From positions 124,001 to 188,000 of the forward strand of contig NZ_JACJKS010000001.1 of assembly GCF_016901695.1 (NCBI RefSeq): a stretch of DNA of 64,000 nt, written 5' to 3'. Under the pieces are notes generated by a model, which searched no databases, had not been told where the DNA came from, and worked only from the letters and a program-made list of their open reading frames with translations. This document shows positions 44,940 to 53,572 of the stretch, piece after piece. A program made the translations under genes and the position numbers. The first letter of the stretch is position 1, and every line of letters starts with the position of its first letter. The DNA is from Mordavella massiliensis (GTDB lineage: Bacteria; Bacillota; Clostridia; Lachnospirales; Lachnospiraceae).

Positions 44940-45647
44940 CTACAGGGACTCCTCCTGTATTTTCGGGAGAAGGGCCCTGACAAGCCTTACGTTGTGGACG
45001 ATCGCCTTCTTCTCAAAGGCCGGATAGTCCTCCGTGGCGCTGTTGTCGGCTTTGTCCGAAATAGCCCGGATGATGACGCACGAAATATGGTTGAGGTACG
45101 CCGCGTGGGCGATGCCGGCCCCCTCCATCTCCGTGCAGAGGGGATCGAACAGCCGCTTGATCCGGCTCTTCACATCCGCATCCGAGATGAACTGGTCGCC
45201 CGACACGACCCGCCCCACAAAAGTGCGGATATCCGGGTTGGCCTCCTCGTTGGCCTCCCGCGCCAGTTCCACCAGGCCAGGATCCGCCGGGAAGGAGAAC
45301 ACGTCCATCCGGGGCACCTGCCCCGCCGGGTCGCCGAAGGTGGTGGCGTCCATGTCGTGGTAGAGGGCGTCCGTGGATATGACGATGTCCCCGATGTCGA
45401 TCCGGGCGTCCAGCGATCCCGCGATCCCTGTGTTGATGAGCGCGTGCACACCGAACACAGACGCCAGGATCTGGGCGCACAGGGCCGCGTTCACCTTCCC
45501 GATGCCGCTTCGCACCACCACGGCCTCCTTCCCGCACAGCACGCCTTTCACAAAGGTCATGCCGGCGATCTCTTTTGTCTCCTGCACCTGCATCTCTTCT
45601 TTGAGCGCGGCGACTTCTTCTTCCATGGCTCCGATGATTCCGATCAT
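44940..45647 (-). CDS. mtnN: 5'-methylthioadenosine/S-adenosylhomocysteine nucleosidase
   Basis: A 235-residue nucleosidase that removes adenine from MTA and SAH. Motifs: MIGIIGAMEEEVAALK, NTGIAGSLDARIDIGDIVI, CTEMEGAGIAHAAYLN (adenine and ribose binding) and ISDKADNSATEDYPAFE with the catalytic Asp. The start at 45647 follows GGAGG at eight bases; the ORF extends upstream to 45716 without reason. It has its own promoter. Confidence 0.95.
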   Translation of the reverse strand: MIGIIGAMEEEVAALKEEMQVQETKEIAGMTFVKGVLCGKEAVVVRSGIGKVNAALCAQILASVFGVHALINTGIAGSLDARIDIGDIVISTDALYHDMDATTFGDPAGQVPRMDVFSFPADPGLVELAREANEEANPDIRTFVGRVVSGDQFISDADVKSRIKRLFDPLCTEMEGAGIAHAAYLNHISCVIIRAISDKADNSATEDYPAFEKKAIVHNVRLVRALLPKIQEESL

Positions 45648-45687
45648 TTGTATATCCTCCGTTTCACAGTCCTTTTTCAGCGTATCT

Positions 45688-45716
45688 ATTATAGCGTGGA
45701 CGGGAGGGGTTTGCAA
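45688..45716 (-). promoter_or_regulatory. promoter of mtnN
   Basis: Minus-strand TTGCAA (45711-45716), 17 bases, TATAAT (45688-45693). The interval 45648-45978 also holds the Rpn-like gene's promoter and nothing else that I can see. Confidence 0.72.
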
Positions 45717-45918
45717 TGTGCGGGGATTGTTTTTCCCGCTGTTTTATGTTATGGTTACTGCAGATGGCAGACGCAGGGCGCTGTCCCCTATGTCCGCAGG
45801 TATTCATCCGGATCTTTCTATCCGTATCTACTGCTTATCTTTGCCCGGATCGGGCAGGTATCCAAGCGAAAAACATCTTACTGTAAACGAAAATAAAAAA
45901 GCATTCTGCCGTCTGTTA

Positions 45919-45927
45919 TGTTACAAT
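45919..45927 (+). promoter_or_regulatory. extended -10 promoter of the Rpn-like gene
   Basis: TGT-TACAAT with the -10 at 45922-45927, about 50 bases before the chosen TTG start; no clear -35 box. Confidence 0.45.
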
Positions 45928-45978
45928 AAAAGTACGACAAGGAGACAGTTCCTGCACTTGCTGGAAAGGGAGGGCATA

Positions 45979-46830
45979 TTGCAGGAAAAGGACAAAAGAA
46001 ACCGCAGTCCGGGGCATTTGGAGGACCTTGCTCTCAAATCGGCCGCCGACTACTTTGGCGACGAGATGATCCACTGGCTTGGGATCCGGGAAAAGGCGCT
46101 CCGGAGCGCGCCGACAGAACTGGTGGAGCTGGAAACACGGCATATGTACGAGGATTTTCTCTACGAGATGGAAAACGGCCTCTGGTACCATTTTGAATTC
46201 GAGAGCGACTCCGTCTCCTCCGCGGACCTGAGACGTTTCCGCGAGTATGAGGCTTCCACCGCGCGGCGCATAGGCGCGCCGGTCATCACGTACGTTATCT
46301 GTTCTTCCGCCGTGAAACATCTGAAGGACAGCATCACGGAGGGGATCAACACATACCGGGTCCGCCTGATCCGCCTGAAGGACGACATCTCCGACAACGT
46401 CTTTGCACGGTTCGCAGGCGGGAATGCGCCCGCGCCGACACGGGAGGACATGATCCCGGTACTTCTCTCTCCTCTCATGGCCGGTAAAATGGCGCAGCCG
46501 GAGCGGATCCTGCAGGGCATCCGGATCCTGCGGTCCGCAGAATCCGCGTTTGATCCGTCAGAGATCCGGAAAATGGAAGCAATTCTCTATGCTTTCGCAG
46601 TCAAATTTCTGAACAACGAAGATCTGAGCAAAGTGAAGGAGGCGATCGTTATGACAAAACTCGGCCAGATGATATGGGAGGATGCCGTGAACCAGGGCAG
46701 GGAAGAGGGGACGCAGCGATACAGCCGTCTTATCCTCCTTCTGGATCAGGAGAAAAAGCCGGAGCTGATCATCAAAGCCGCCTCGGATCCCGAGTACCGG
46801 GAATCCCTCTACAGGAAATACGGGATTTGA
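45979..46830 (+). CDS. Rpn/PDDEXK-family nuclease-like protein
   Basis: A 283-residue protein. The core ELVELETRHMYEDFLYEM then HFEFESDSVSSADLRRFREY has the D-x-n-ExE/D plan of the Rpn recombination-promoting nuclease family. ITYVICSSAVKH is the following strand. The tail contains QGREEGTQRYSR and ends YRESLYRKYGI, also typical. The start is taken as TTG 45979 after AGGGAGG; the reading frame is open much further upstream across mtnN sequence, which is not likely to be coding. No transposase or mobile element adjoins. Confidence 0.78.
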   Translation: MQEKDKRNRSPGHLEDLALKSAADYFGDEMIHWLGIREKALRSAPTELVELETRHMYEDFLYEMENGLWYHFEFESDSVSSADLRRFREYEASTARRIGAPVITYVICSSAVKHLKDSITEGINTYRVRLIRLKDDISDNVFARFAGGNAPAPTREDMIPVLLSPLMAGKMAQPERILQGIRILRSAESAFDPSEIRKMEAILYAFAVKFLNNEDLSKVKEAIVMTKLGQMIWEDAVNQGREEGTQRYSRLILLLDQEKKPELIIKAASDPEYRESLYRKYGI

Positions 46831-46933
46831 TTTCTCCCGGCTTTTCTGCTATAATTCCCTCGACAAGATCAGGCTTCTCCCGCCCTGCAGTTCCCTGCGC
46901 GGGAGAGCACAGAAGATGAGGAGGTCTTTCCAT

Positions 46934-47185
46934 ATGATACAGTTCAAACCCCAGGGAGTCTGTTCCCAGATGATCCGCGTGGAGCTGGACGGCGACACGG
47001 TTAAATCTGTAGAATTCACAGGCGGCTGCTCCGGCAACACGCAGGGTGTCGCCCGCCTTGTGCAGGGCATGAACGTAGACGAAGCCATCTCCCGGATCGA
47101 GGGGATCCGCTGCGGCTTCAAGCCCACCTCCTGCCCGGACCAGCTCGCGAAAGCGCTGCGGATGGCGAAGGCACAGGCACAGTAA
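46934..47185 (+). CDS. TSCPD-domain protein (TIGR03905-like)
   Basis: An 83-residue protein with the diagnostic C-terminal CGFKPTSCPDQLAKAL and an inner GGCSGNTQGVARLVQGM. The TSCPD domain also occurs at the end of some ribonucleotide reductases; the function of this stand-alone form is unknown. The start at 46934 follows GAGGAGG at nine bases. It follows the Rpn-like gene in the same direction. Confidence 0.92.
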   Translation: MIQFKPQGVCSQMIRVELDGDTVKSVEFTGGCSGNTQGVARLVQGMNVDEAISRIEGIRCGFKPTSCPDQLAKALRMAKAQAQ

Positions 47186-47206
47186 AAAGAAATATACGGA
47201 CATTGG

Positions 47207-47250
47207 AAAGAGAGGGCTCACCGCCATATATGTGGCAGCGCCCTCTCTTT
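47207..47250 (+). terminator. terminator after the TSCPD gene
   Basis: Arms AAAGAGAGGGC and GCCCTCTCTTT with an inner GCC/GGC stem and a T-rich tail. The rest of 47251-47524 shows only a hairpin CACGAT-ACATG-ATCGTG (near 47470-47486) and no gene. Confidence 0.8.
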
Positions 47251-47524
47251 CGTTTGGTTTTTCTTTTTTTGTTGTGCGTTCTCTTATGTCCTGCCGGACT
47301 GCTGTATCCGCTGTTTCACGACGGCTTTAGCCCATGCGGGCCTTTGTGACGGCTTATCAACGTAAGGAAATTCTTGTATTTTTTCATTCTTTTGTTTCCT
47401 TAAAGTGCACCGCAAAACAGCAGATGCAGCAGCCCGGCAGGATGGGATTGGTAACCCCCGCAGGGGACACGATACATGATCGTGTTTCTTGTTCTCTTGG
47501 GTTTTTTGTTTTTGTTTTTTTTAC

Positions 47525-48040
47525 TTAGGTTTCTTCGTCTTCTTCAGGCGCATTAGGGTTGGCTTCATGGATATAGAGACCGTCCGTGTATGAGCTGCTC
47601 ATGTCGTTGCCCGCTGAATGAATGCAGCGCACCCGGTAGTACCAGTCTCCCTCCACTTCCATCCGCCTGCTTGTGCTGACAGAATAGGTGTTTTTGTTCT
47701 CCTTGTGCCAGGAGTCTACAAACTCCCATTCTCCGTCCTCATCTTTGATTCTTTCAACCATAACCGAGACTTGTACCGACTCAACGTCATGCTGAGCGAT
47801 GGTTGTCCCGCCTGCATAGAGCAGTTCCGGACCCATCTCCCGAATCTTGGAGTAGCCTGCCTGCAGATCTGCCCCCCGCGTCATCGCGCCTGCAATACCT
47901 GTGCTCTCGCTCTCCCACGTCAGGTAGGAGCCGTCTATTTGAGGCCCGCTTTCATTAGCCTTGCTCTGGAGTTCTGTCGTAATGGTAAGGCCCGCCACCA
48001 GCATGGCTGCAAAAAGCACAGATATTAGTCTTTTTTTCAA
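47525..48040 (-). CDS. secreted protein, DUF6147-like
   Basis: A 171-residue protein with a signal peptide (KKRLISVLFAAMLVAGLTIT) followed by a beta-rich domain (VESVQVSVMVERIKDEDGEW, DWYYRVRCIHSAGN) and an acidic tail. Resembles a family of small exported Clostridia proteins that I recall as DUF6147. No cell-wall anchor. Function unknown. Codon use is less GC-rich than most neighbours. Confidence 0.65.
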   Translation of the reverse strand: MKKRLISVLFAAMLVAGLTITTELQSKANESGPQIDGSYLTWESESTGIAGAMTRGADLQAGYSKIREMGPELLYAGGTTIAQHDVESVQVSVMVERIKDEDGEWEFVDSWHKENKNTYSVSTSRRMEVEGDWYYRVRCIHSAGNDMSSSYTDGLYIHEANPNAPEEDEET

Positions 48041-48117
48041 GTTTATCCCTCCTCCTTTTGTTCTGCTTTTCTTTCCATATAATAAGACACATGAACTTCC
48101 AAAAACTGACGCGTTTT

Positions 48118-49002
48118 TTACAAAAAATGTAAATTATCCAAAATTTCTTCCAGATCTTCTTCTGTCATTATGCCGGTAAGCTGATAATGCACATCTTTGT
48201 AGTCGAAACTGGCACTGTATTCCGTCTCTTTTGTCTGTTCTATCTCATATTTCTGAACTGTGACTTTCGTCTTTCCCAAGTCATATATATACTCTTTGAT
48301 CAGCCCGTCCTCAATATCGTATCCCCACGCCCCATCACTATGAGAGATATTGATGATATATGAGAGAGTCTTATCCTGCTTCAAATATAGAATAAAGGCT
48401 GTTTGAAGTTCTTCATCTAACTCCATATAAGAAAACTTTATCTCTTCCGATCTCTGTACAATTCTCACCGGATCAATCCCAAAAACATCCTTTATCTCCT
48501 GATACGCCTGTTCTTCCAAATTTTCTCCCGAATTAACGGTATCTTCCTCATCCGAATTTACTTTCGTCATCTCCCTGTCCCCAATCGCCTGCTTTAGCAC
48601 CTCCATCACCCTGGCCGGCCCGCCGACGCCCGTGATCCCCACGGCAGCCACGATCGCTACCACTGCGGCGATGCCGGCGGCGCGCTTGAAGAAGCGGGCG
48701 TGGATGCGGGACGCCTTCGATCCTTCCCGCTCCCGCTGGATCTGCCGTCCCAGGCGCAGCGCCTCCTGATCCTCCGGGGAGAGGCGGCCGTATGCCTGCT
48801 GCCGCTCGTAGGCTTCGATCTTCTCATAGAGCTTTTCCTTCGCGCTGTCATCGGGCGACAAGCCGGCGAGCTCCGGGGACTTCGCCAGTTCCTCCTCGAT
48901 CTGCGCCGCCTCCCGGTCCAGTTGCTCCTGCATGAACGCGGCAAAGGCCTCCTCGTTCTTTCGCTCTTCCTCTGCATGTATCTTGCTGTTTTCTTCTCTC
49001 AT
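48118..49002 (-). CDS. single-pass membrane protein with a DUF4367-like extracytoplasmic domain
   Basis: A 294-residue protein. The cytoplasmic N-terminus is highly charged and helical (EEAFAAFMQEQLDREAAQIE). A membrane segment is at about residues 108-128 (AAGIAAVVAIVAAVGITGV). The outer domain (WGYDIEDGLIKEYIYDLG, YHYQLTG-type ending VHYQLTGIMTEEDLEEIL) resembles DUF4367. The layout fits an anti-sigma or sensor protein. No sigma gene is directly upstream; the nearest lies across murG at 50226-50780. Function not determined. Confidence 0.7.
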   Translation of the reverse strand: MREENSKIHAEEERKNEEAFAAFMQEQLDREAAQIEEELAKSPELAGLSPDDSAKEKLYEKIEAYERQQAYGRLSPEDQEALRLGRQIQREREGSKASRIHARFFKRAAGIAAVVAIVAAVGITGVGGPARVMEVLKQAIGDREMTKVNSDEEDTVNSGENLEEQAYQEIKDVFGIDPVRIVQRSEEIKFSYMELDEELQTAFILYLKQDKTLSYIINISHSDGAWGYDIEDGLIKEYIYDLGKTKVTVQKYEIEQTKETEYSASFDYKDVHYQLTGIMTEEDLEEILDNLHFL

Positions 49003-49050
49003 GGATCTCCTCTCTGATCGCCTCTTTCACGGCGCGATCCACACTTTTTC

Positions 49051-49079
49051 TTGACCCCCGGCATCCATGCGTTTACAAT
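49051..49079 (+). promoter_or_regulatory. promoter of murG
   Basis: TTGACC (49051-49056), 17 bases, TACAAT (49074-49079), 35 bases before the murG ATG. Confidence 0.75.
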
Positions 49080-49114
49080 TGTGATAGAACTATGAATCGG
49101 AGGAATACAGTATC

Positions 49115-50185
49115 ATGAAACGTATTATCTTAACAGGCGGCGGTACCGCGGGACACGTCACCCCGAATATCGCTCTTCTCCCCCGGCTTCGGGAGTTACA
49201 GTATGATATCCACTACATCGGCTCCTACAACGGCATCGAGAAGGAGCTGATCGAACAGTTCGGGATCCCCTACCACGGAATATCCTCCGGAAAACTGCGC
49301 CGCTACTTCAGCGTACAGAACTTCACGGACCCGTTCCGCGTGCTGAAGGGATTCGGCGAGGCCAAGCGGCTCATCAAACTGCTGAAGCCGGACGTGATCT
49401 TCTCCAAGGGAGGGTTTGTATCCGTTCCTGTGGTCATGGCCGGAAAGAAGTGCAAGGTGCCTGTCATCATCCACGAGTCGGATATGACGCCCGGCCTTGC
49501 CAACAAGCTGTCCTTCCCCTCCGCCGCAAAGGTGTGCTGCAACTTCCCGGAGACCGTGGAACTGCTCCCCGCCGACAAGGCGGTGCTGACCGGCTCCCCG
49601 ATCCGCCAGGAACTCCTGGAGGGGGATGCGCAGAAGGCCCGGGACTTCACAGGACTGACGGAAGACAAACCGGTGATCCTTATCATCGGGGGAAGTCTGG
49701 GTGCCGTGGCGGTCAACAATGCGGTGCGAAGCTGCCTGCCGGAGCTTCTGAAGGACTTCCAGGTGATCCATCTGTGCGGCCGCGGCAAGCTCGACCCGAC
49801 GCTCAATAACCTGAACGGCTACGTGCAGTACGAATACATCAAGGATGAGCTCAAGGATCTCTTCGCCCTGACGGATATCGTCATCTCCCGGGCGGGGGCC
49901 AACGCCATCTGCGAGCTCCTGGCCCTGCACAAGCCCAACCTCCTGATCCCCCTGTCTGCGAACGCAAGCCGCGGCGACCAGCTCCTGAACGCCCGCTCTT
50001 TTGAGCGGCAGGGCTTCAGCATGGTCCTGGAGGAAGAGGAGATCACGGATGAGAAGTTCCTCTCCTGCATCCGCCAGTTGTATGAGAACAGGCAGTCCTA
50101 TACGGACGCCATGTCACGGTCCCGCCAGCAGGATTCGATCGATACCATCATCGATCTGATTGAGGCTGCTGTCAATGGCCGGTAA
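49115..50185 (+). CDS. murG: UDP-GlcNAc:lipid-I N-acetylglucosaminyltransferase MurG
   Basis: Makes lipid II from lipid I at the inner face of the membrane. The 356-residue GT28 enzyme has ILTGGGTAGHVTPNIALLP (lipid I-binding glycine loop), VIFSKGGFVSVPVVMAG, IIHESDMTPGLANK and IVISRAGANAICELLALHKP. It is a lone gene, not within a division-cell-wall cluster, which is usual for the clostridial long MurG branch. Confidence 0.95.
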   Translation: MKRIILTGGGTAGHVTPNIALLPRLRELQYDIHYIGSYNGIEKELIEQFGIPYHGISSGKLRRYFSVQNFTDPFRVLKGFGEAKRLIKLLKPDVIFSKGGFVSVPVVMAGKKCKVPVIIHESDMTPGLANKLSFPSAAKVCCNFPETVELLPADKAVLTGSPIRQELLEGDAQKARDFTGLTEDKPVILIIGGSLGAVAVNNAVRSCLPELLKDFQVIHLCGRGKLDPTLNNLNGYVQYEYIKDELKDLFALTDIVISRAGANAICELLALHKPNLLIPLSANASRGDQLLNARSFERQGFSMVLEEEEITDEKFLSCIRQLYENRQSYTDAMSRSRQQDSIDTIIDLIEAAVNGR

Positions 50186-50195
50186 AAGGTTTGTG

Positions 50196-50227
50196 AAAAA
50201 ACAGGTGTCGAAATGACACCTGTTTTT
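50196..50227. terminator. bidirectional terminator after murG
   Basis: AAAACAGGTGTC and GACACCTGTTTT with a five-base loop; A/T runs on both sides. The following sigma gene is convergent and ends inside its arm (stop at 50226). Confidence 0.9.
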
Positions 50228-50780
50228 ACGTTCTATAGATATGGTCATATTCTTCCCTGTAATGTTTCTTTATCCAGTTCTTAGCCCTGTACAGCATGCT
50301 CTGAAAGCTGTCCAGGCTCATGCCCATGCACGCCGCCACTTCTTTCTGCGGTTTCCCCATACAGTACACAAGCGTCACCGCGTCAAACCATCTCCGGCTT
50401 TTCCGGTAGAGGGCGCCAAGGATCGTGTCCGCCGACCGGATCACTTCCCGCCTCCACAGCCTGGCAAAGAAGATATCCTCACTGCTCTCCTCTGATCCGA
50501 GGCTGCCTTCCTCGTCTTCTTCCATGCCAAGGGACGTACTGCGGGCGATGTCCCGTATGTGATTGAGCGCCATGTTCTTCGCCGCAGTGAGCAGCCACTT
50601 CCTGGCATTCTCCACCTTTGTGTGCTCCATGTAGATGTAGTAGCGCAGAAAAGTCTCCTGCATGATATCTTCTGCGGCATACCAGTCTTTCAGATACAGA
50701 TATGCCGTCTGGAAGACGAGATCCTTATACGCATCGTACACCGCTTCAAAGCCGGGTCTTCCCATAAACTCTGTTCCCAC
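50226..50780 (-). CDS. sigma-70-family (ECF-type) sigma factor
   Basis: A 184-residue protein with region 2 (YDAYKDLVFQTAYLYLKDWYAAEDIMQETFL, quoted in part as DWYAAEDIMQETFLRYY) and ENARKWLLTAAKNMALNHIR, then region 4 (LVYCMGKPQKEVAACMGMSL, LYRAKNWIKKH). The acidic linker contains EEDEEGSLGSEESSEDI. The start is GTG 50780, seven bases after AAAGGA. No anti-sigma gene directly follows; the DUF4367-like protein on the other side of murG is a possible partner. Confidence 0.85.
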   Translation of the reverse strand: MGTEFMGRPGFEAVYDAYKDLVFQTAYLYLKDWYAAEDIMQETFLRYYIYMEHTKVENARKWLLTAAKNMALNHIRDIARSTSLGMEEDEEGSLGSEESSEDIFFARLWRREVIRSADTILGALYRKSRRWFDAVTLVYCMGKPQKEVAACMGMSLDSFQSMLYRAKNWIKKHYREEYDHIYRT

Positions 50781-50819
50781 ATCATTTTCCTTTATCTGCT
50801 GTTAATCCGGGCCCGGAGA

Positions 50820-51236
50820 CTACTGTTCCCCGCTCAGCTTCTTCAGGATCTCGTCCCGGTCCTCATCCGTGAGCGTCCCCATCTTCCAGCCAAGGCCCAC
50901 GCCGTCGTTCTCATAGCGGGGGATCATATGCATATGGAAGTGGAACACCGTCTGTCCTGCCGGCTCCCCGTTATTCTGCACCAGGTTGTAGCCGTCGCAC
51001 CCGAGCACGTCCTTCATGCGGGACACGATCTTCTTTGCCACGGGAAGGACCTTTGCCGCCACCTCATCCGGCAGGGCGTAGAGGTCCGCGTAGTGCTCCT
51101 TCGGAAGCAGGAGCGCGTGTCCCCTCGAGGCCGGCCCCAGATCCAGGATCGCCCGGAAGTCGTCGTCCTCATAGATGGTCGCAGAGGGGATCTCCCCGTT
51201 TGCGATCTTGCAGAAAATACAGTTGTCATCTCTCAT
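50820..51236 (-). CDS. HIT-family nucleotide hydrolase/transferase
   Basis: A 138-residue protein with the histidine triad TVFHFHMHMIPRY and the N-terminal CIFCKIANGEIPSATIYED signature of the HINT branch, including the two zinc-type cysteines. HINT proteins hydrolyse purine nucleoside phosphoramidates. Single gene, 40 bases upstream of the sigma factor in the same direction. Confidence 0.93.
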   Translation of the reverse strand: MRDDNCIFCKIANGEIPSATIYEDDDFRAILDLGPASRGHALLLPKEHYADLYALPDEVAAKVLPVAKKIVSRMKDVLGCDGYNLVQNNGEPAGQTVFHFHMHMIPRYENDGVGLGWKMGTLTDEDRDEILKKLSGEQ

Positions 51237-51280
51237 TTTCTTTTCCTTCTTTCTTTAAAAAATGGTTTAAAAAATAGTGA

Positions 51281-51309
51281 TTGAATATTTCATCCGCCGA
51301 TGCTAAACT
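51281..51309 (+). promoter_or_regulatory. promoter of the soluble histidine kinase gene
   Basis: TTGAAT (51281-51286), 17 bases, TAAACT (51304-51309). Confidence 0.6.
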
Positions 51310-51337
51310 GGTTGTCCAGAAAGGGCGGTGATAAACG

Positions 51338-52300
51338 TTGTTCACCTCTGCAGATTACGACAAACTACAGCATTTAATGGCAGAAAACGCGGAAAACCGC
51401 GCGCTTCTGGAGAAGCTTCTGTCCGCCCACGAGGAGTCCGTCGCGGCCATCAGCCATGAGATCCGCAATCCCCTGACCCTCGTGTACAGCACGCTCCAGC
51501 TTCTGGAGACAAGGCATCCGAAGATCACCTCGGACAAGTACTGGCAGTCCATGCGCCAGGATGTGGAGTACATGCAGGCGCTGCTGACAGACTTATCCAG
51601 CCTGAACCACAGCCGCTCCCTGCGCCTGTCCGCGTTCTCCTTCCGCGCTTTCATGGAGGAGCTTGTCCTCTCCTTCGCCGCTTCCTGCGCGGACGGCCCT
51701 GTAACGTTCACGTCCCGCCTGGACCCTGCCCTCCCCGTCATCCGGGGCGACCGGATCCGGCTGCGGGAAGTATTCCTCAACCTTCTGCGCAACGCCGGAG
51801 AGGCGGTGGACGGCGCCGGCTCCATCTTCCTGGACGCCTCCTTCCTGCCCGCCGGGCCTCGCGCCGGGGACGGACCTTCCGCGCCGGGGGAAGCCTGCAT
51901 CCTCGTCACGGTCCGCGACACCGGCTGCGGCATCCCGAAGGAACAGCTTTCCCATATCTTTGAGCCCTTCTTCACCTGCAAGCCGAACGGCACGGGGCTT
52001 GGCCTGGCTATTGCCGACCGGACCGTAAGAGCCCACGGCGGCCGCATCCTGGTCCGGTCATCTGTACAGGCCGGAACCGAATTCCGGGTCTTTCTTCCGG
52101 TACAGGAGCACGGACAGGAGAAACCCGGCGGCCAGTCCGCCGATGTGGGCGAAATTGTCAACGCCGGAGCTGGTGAACCCGTAGTACAATGTGAGGGCGA
52201 TCATGAGCAGGATCCCCTGCCCGGAGACCGTTCCGATCCGCCCGTGGTTGCGAAGCGCAATGTACAGAAGCGCCCCGATGATCCCGAAAATGGCGCCTGA
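51338..52300 (+). CDS. soluble sensor histidine kinase (NtrB-like)
   Basis: A 320-residue kinase with no membrane segment. An N-terminal coiled region leads to the H-box (VAAISHEIRNPLTLVYSTL), N-box (REVFLNLLRNAGEAVDGAG) and G-boxes (RDTGCGIPKEQLSHIFEPF, GTGLGLAIADRTVRAHGG). The ATPase fold should finish near GTEFRVFLPVQE. About 63 further residues, rich in Asp/Gly/Pro, read antisense to the rhomboid gene. Start TTG 51338 after GGTGATAAACG. No response regulator adjoins. Confidence 0.86.
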   Translation: MFTSADYDKLQHLMAENAENRALLEKLLSAHEESVAAISHEIRNPLTLVYSTLQLLETRHPKITSDKYWQSMRQDVEYMQALLTDLSSLNHSRSLRLSAFSFRAFMEELVLSFAASCADGPVTFTSRLDPALPVIRGDRIRLREVFLNLLRNAGEAVDGAGSIFLDASFLPAGPRAGDGPSAPGEACILVTVRDTGCGIPKEQLSHIFEPFFTCKPNGTGLGLAIADRTVRAHGGRILVRSSVQAGTEFRVFLPVQEHGQEKPGGQSADVGEIVNAGAGEPVVQCEGDHEQDPLPGDRSDPPVVAKRNVQKRPDDPENGA

Positions 52301-52663
52301 CGCCCCTGCGCTCACCGCGTACTCCCCGGTCCTTATCTCCGCGAACGCCGAGAGGAGGTTGCCGCAAAGCCCGGCCGCAAAGTAGAGGAGCAGGAACTTC
52401 AGCTTCCCCAGGACAAGCTCCAACTGCCAGCCCATCACTCCCAGCATCAGCATGTTGTTGACCAGGTGGGAGAACCCGAAGTGGAGGAAGATGGACGTAA
52501 ACAGCCGGTAGTATTCGCCCTCCTTTAGGAGCGGCACATACATGGCGCCGTTTTGCAGCATATAGTATGCGTCCTCCGTCATCCCGCCGAAGCTGAGGAA
52601 GATAAATACGGCAGCATTCAGGGCGATCAGGGCGATGGTGCAGGGTGCTTTTTTCCGGTACAT
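52058..52663 (-). CDS. rhomboid-family intramembrane serine protease
   Basis: A 201-residue, six-segment membrane protein. The catalytic serine lies in VSAGASGAIFGIIGAL, the histidine in DNFAHIGGLAAGFLLS, and the second-segment HLVNNMLMLGVMGWQLE matches the rhomboid HxxxN motif. It should cleave membrane-spanning substrates. It lies antisense over the 3' end of the kinase gene by 243 bases. Confidence 0.92.
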   Translation of the reverse strand: MYRKKAPCTIALIALNAAVFIFLSFGGMTEDAYYMLQNGAMYVPLLKEGEYYRLFTSIFLHFGFSHLVNNMLMLGVMGWQLELVLGKLKFLLLYFAAGLCGNLLSAFAEIRTGEYAVSAGASGAIFGIIGALLYIALRNHGRIGTVSGQGILLMIALTLYYGFTSSGVDNFAHIGGLAAGFLLSVLLYRKKDPEFGSGLYR

Positions 52664-52789
52664 ACTCTCTTCCTTTCTTCCCGGCTGCGCGCCGCGCAGG
52701 GATGATGATCGGTTATGCTTTATTATAGCATAAAGCGCCCCTGTCTGGATACGGTTGTTCTAAAAACCGTGTATAGAAAATCACCTCTC

Positions 52790-53560
52790 TCACAGTTCCT
52801 CCTCGTCTATATAGATCCCGTCCCAGTCCCTCCATCCGGGCTTCCTGTGGCGGCGCAGGAAATCCCGCACCGGGTGCCACATATTCTCCGTCTCCCGCAT
52901 GATGCTGCTGCCCGCCTCCTGCCGGGCGATCCAGTCGTGCTCCGCCGTGTCATAGGGCAGGGCCTCCTCCTGTTCCGGCGCGGACGGCTGCTGCATCTCC
53001 TCCAGCTTTTTCGTGATCTTGTGGAGGCTGTAATTTTCCCGCATCGTCTCCCGGTGCAAAAGGAAGGAGGTCCGCACGCTCTCGTCATCCCGGTAATCCG
53101 TCCACTGCACAAAGGACTCAGTCAGGCTGTGGAACGCCTCCCATATATTCCGGCCGCCGGCCGGCCAGTAGCAGAAGCTGTAGACCCCGTCCTCCCAGAA
53201 GATGTACGCCGGATCAAGAAGCAGCCGGTCCGGGCAGAGCAGGTGGCTGTTCACCTCCTGTATGACGCCGAGGAGGTCGGAGATGAACTGCAGCATCTCT
53301 TTTCCGCTCATTTTCGCCTCCCTGTATTTTGTCTTCATGGAGATCTTGCCGCTGACCTCGTACTCATACACGCTGGCCCCGTCCTCGCCGCGCCCCCGCA
53401 CGGGCAGAAGACCCCGGACCGCATTTTCCTCCAGCATGCGGATCTGGTAGTCCTCCGCGTATTCCCCGGATCCCTCCAGCACGAGCACCGCGCCGTCCAG
53501 CCCCCGGCGCACGTCGGCGTGCCTGATCCCGTATTCCCGTTCCATCTCTTCCATATCCAT
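52790..53560 (-). CDS. DUF6382-like protein, last gene of the Tad operon
   Basis: A 256-residue protein. The N-terminal domain (VYEYEVSGKISMKTKYREAK, MLQFISDLLGVIQEVNSHLL, LLLDPAYIFWEDGVYSFCYW) matches the DUF6382 family found with Tad pilus genes in Clostridia. Family members often carry a C-terminal FHA domain; here the remaining ~90 residues are acidic and disordered with no FHA, so this copy is a short version. It lies 12 bases after the TadE-like gene. Confidence 0.78.
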   Translation of the reverse strand: MDMEEMEREYGIRHADVRRGLDGAVLVLEGSGEYAEDYQIRMLEENAVRGLLPVRGRGEDGASVYEYEVSGKISMKTKYREAKMSGKEMLQFISDLLGVIQEVNSHLLCPDRLLLDPAYIFWEDGVYSFCYWPAGGRNIWEAFHSLTESFVQWTDYRDDESVRTSFLLHRETMRENYSLHKITKKLEEMQQPSAPEQEEALPYDTAEHDWIARQEAGSSIMRETENMWHPVRDFLRRHRKPGWRDWDGIYIDEEEL

Positions 53561-53572
53561 CCTCCCTCTTCC

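Noticed and set aside
48848-49042. Short ORF upstream of and overlapping the DUF4367-like gene start
   Set aside because: It shares only the first codons' region in another frame and has no ribosome site of its own; the main gene has a GGAG site before ATG 49002.
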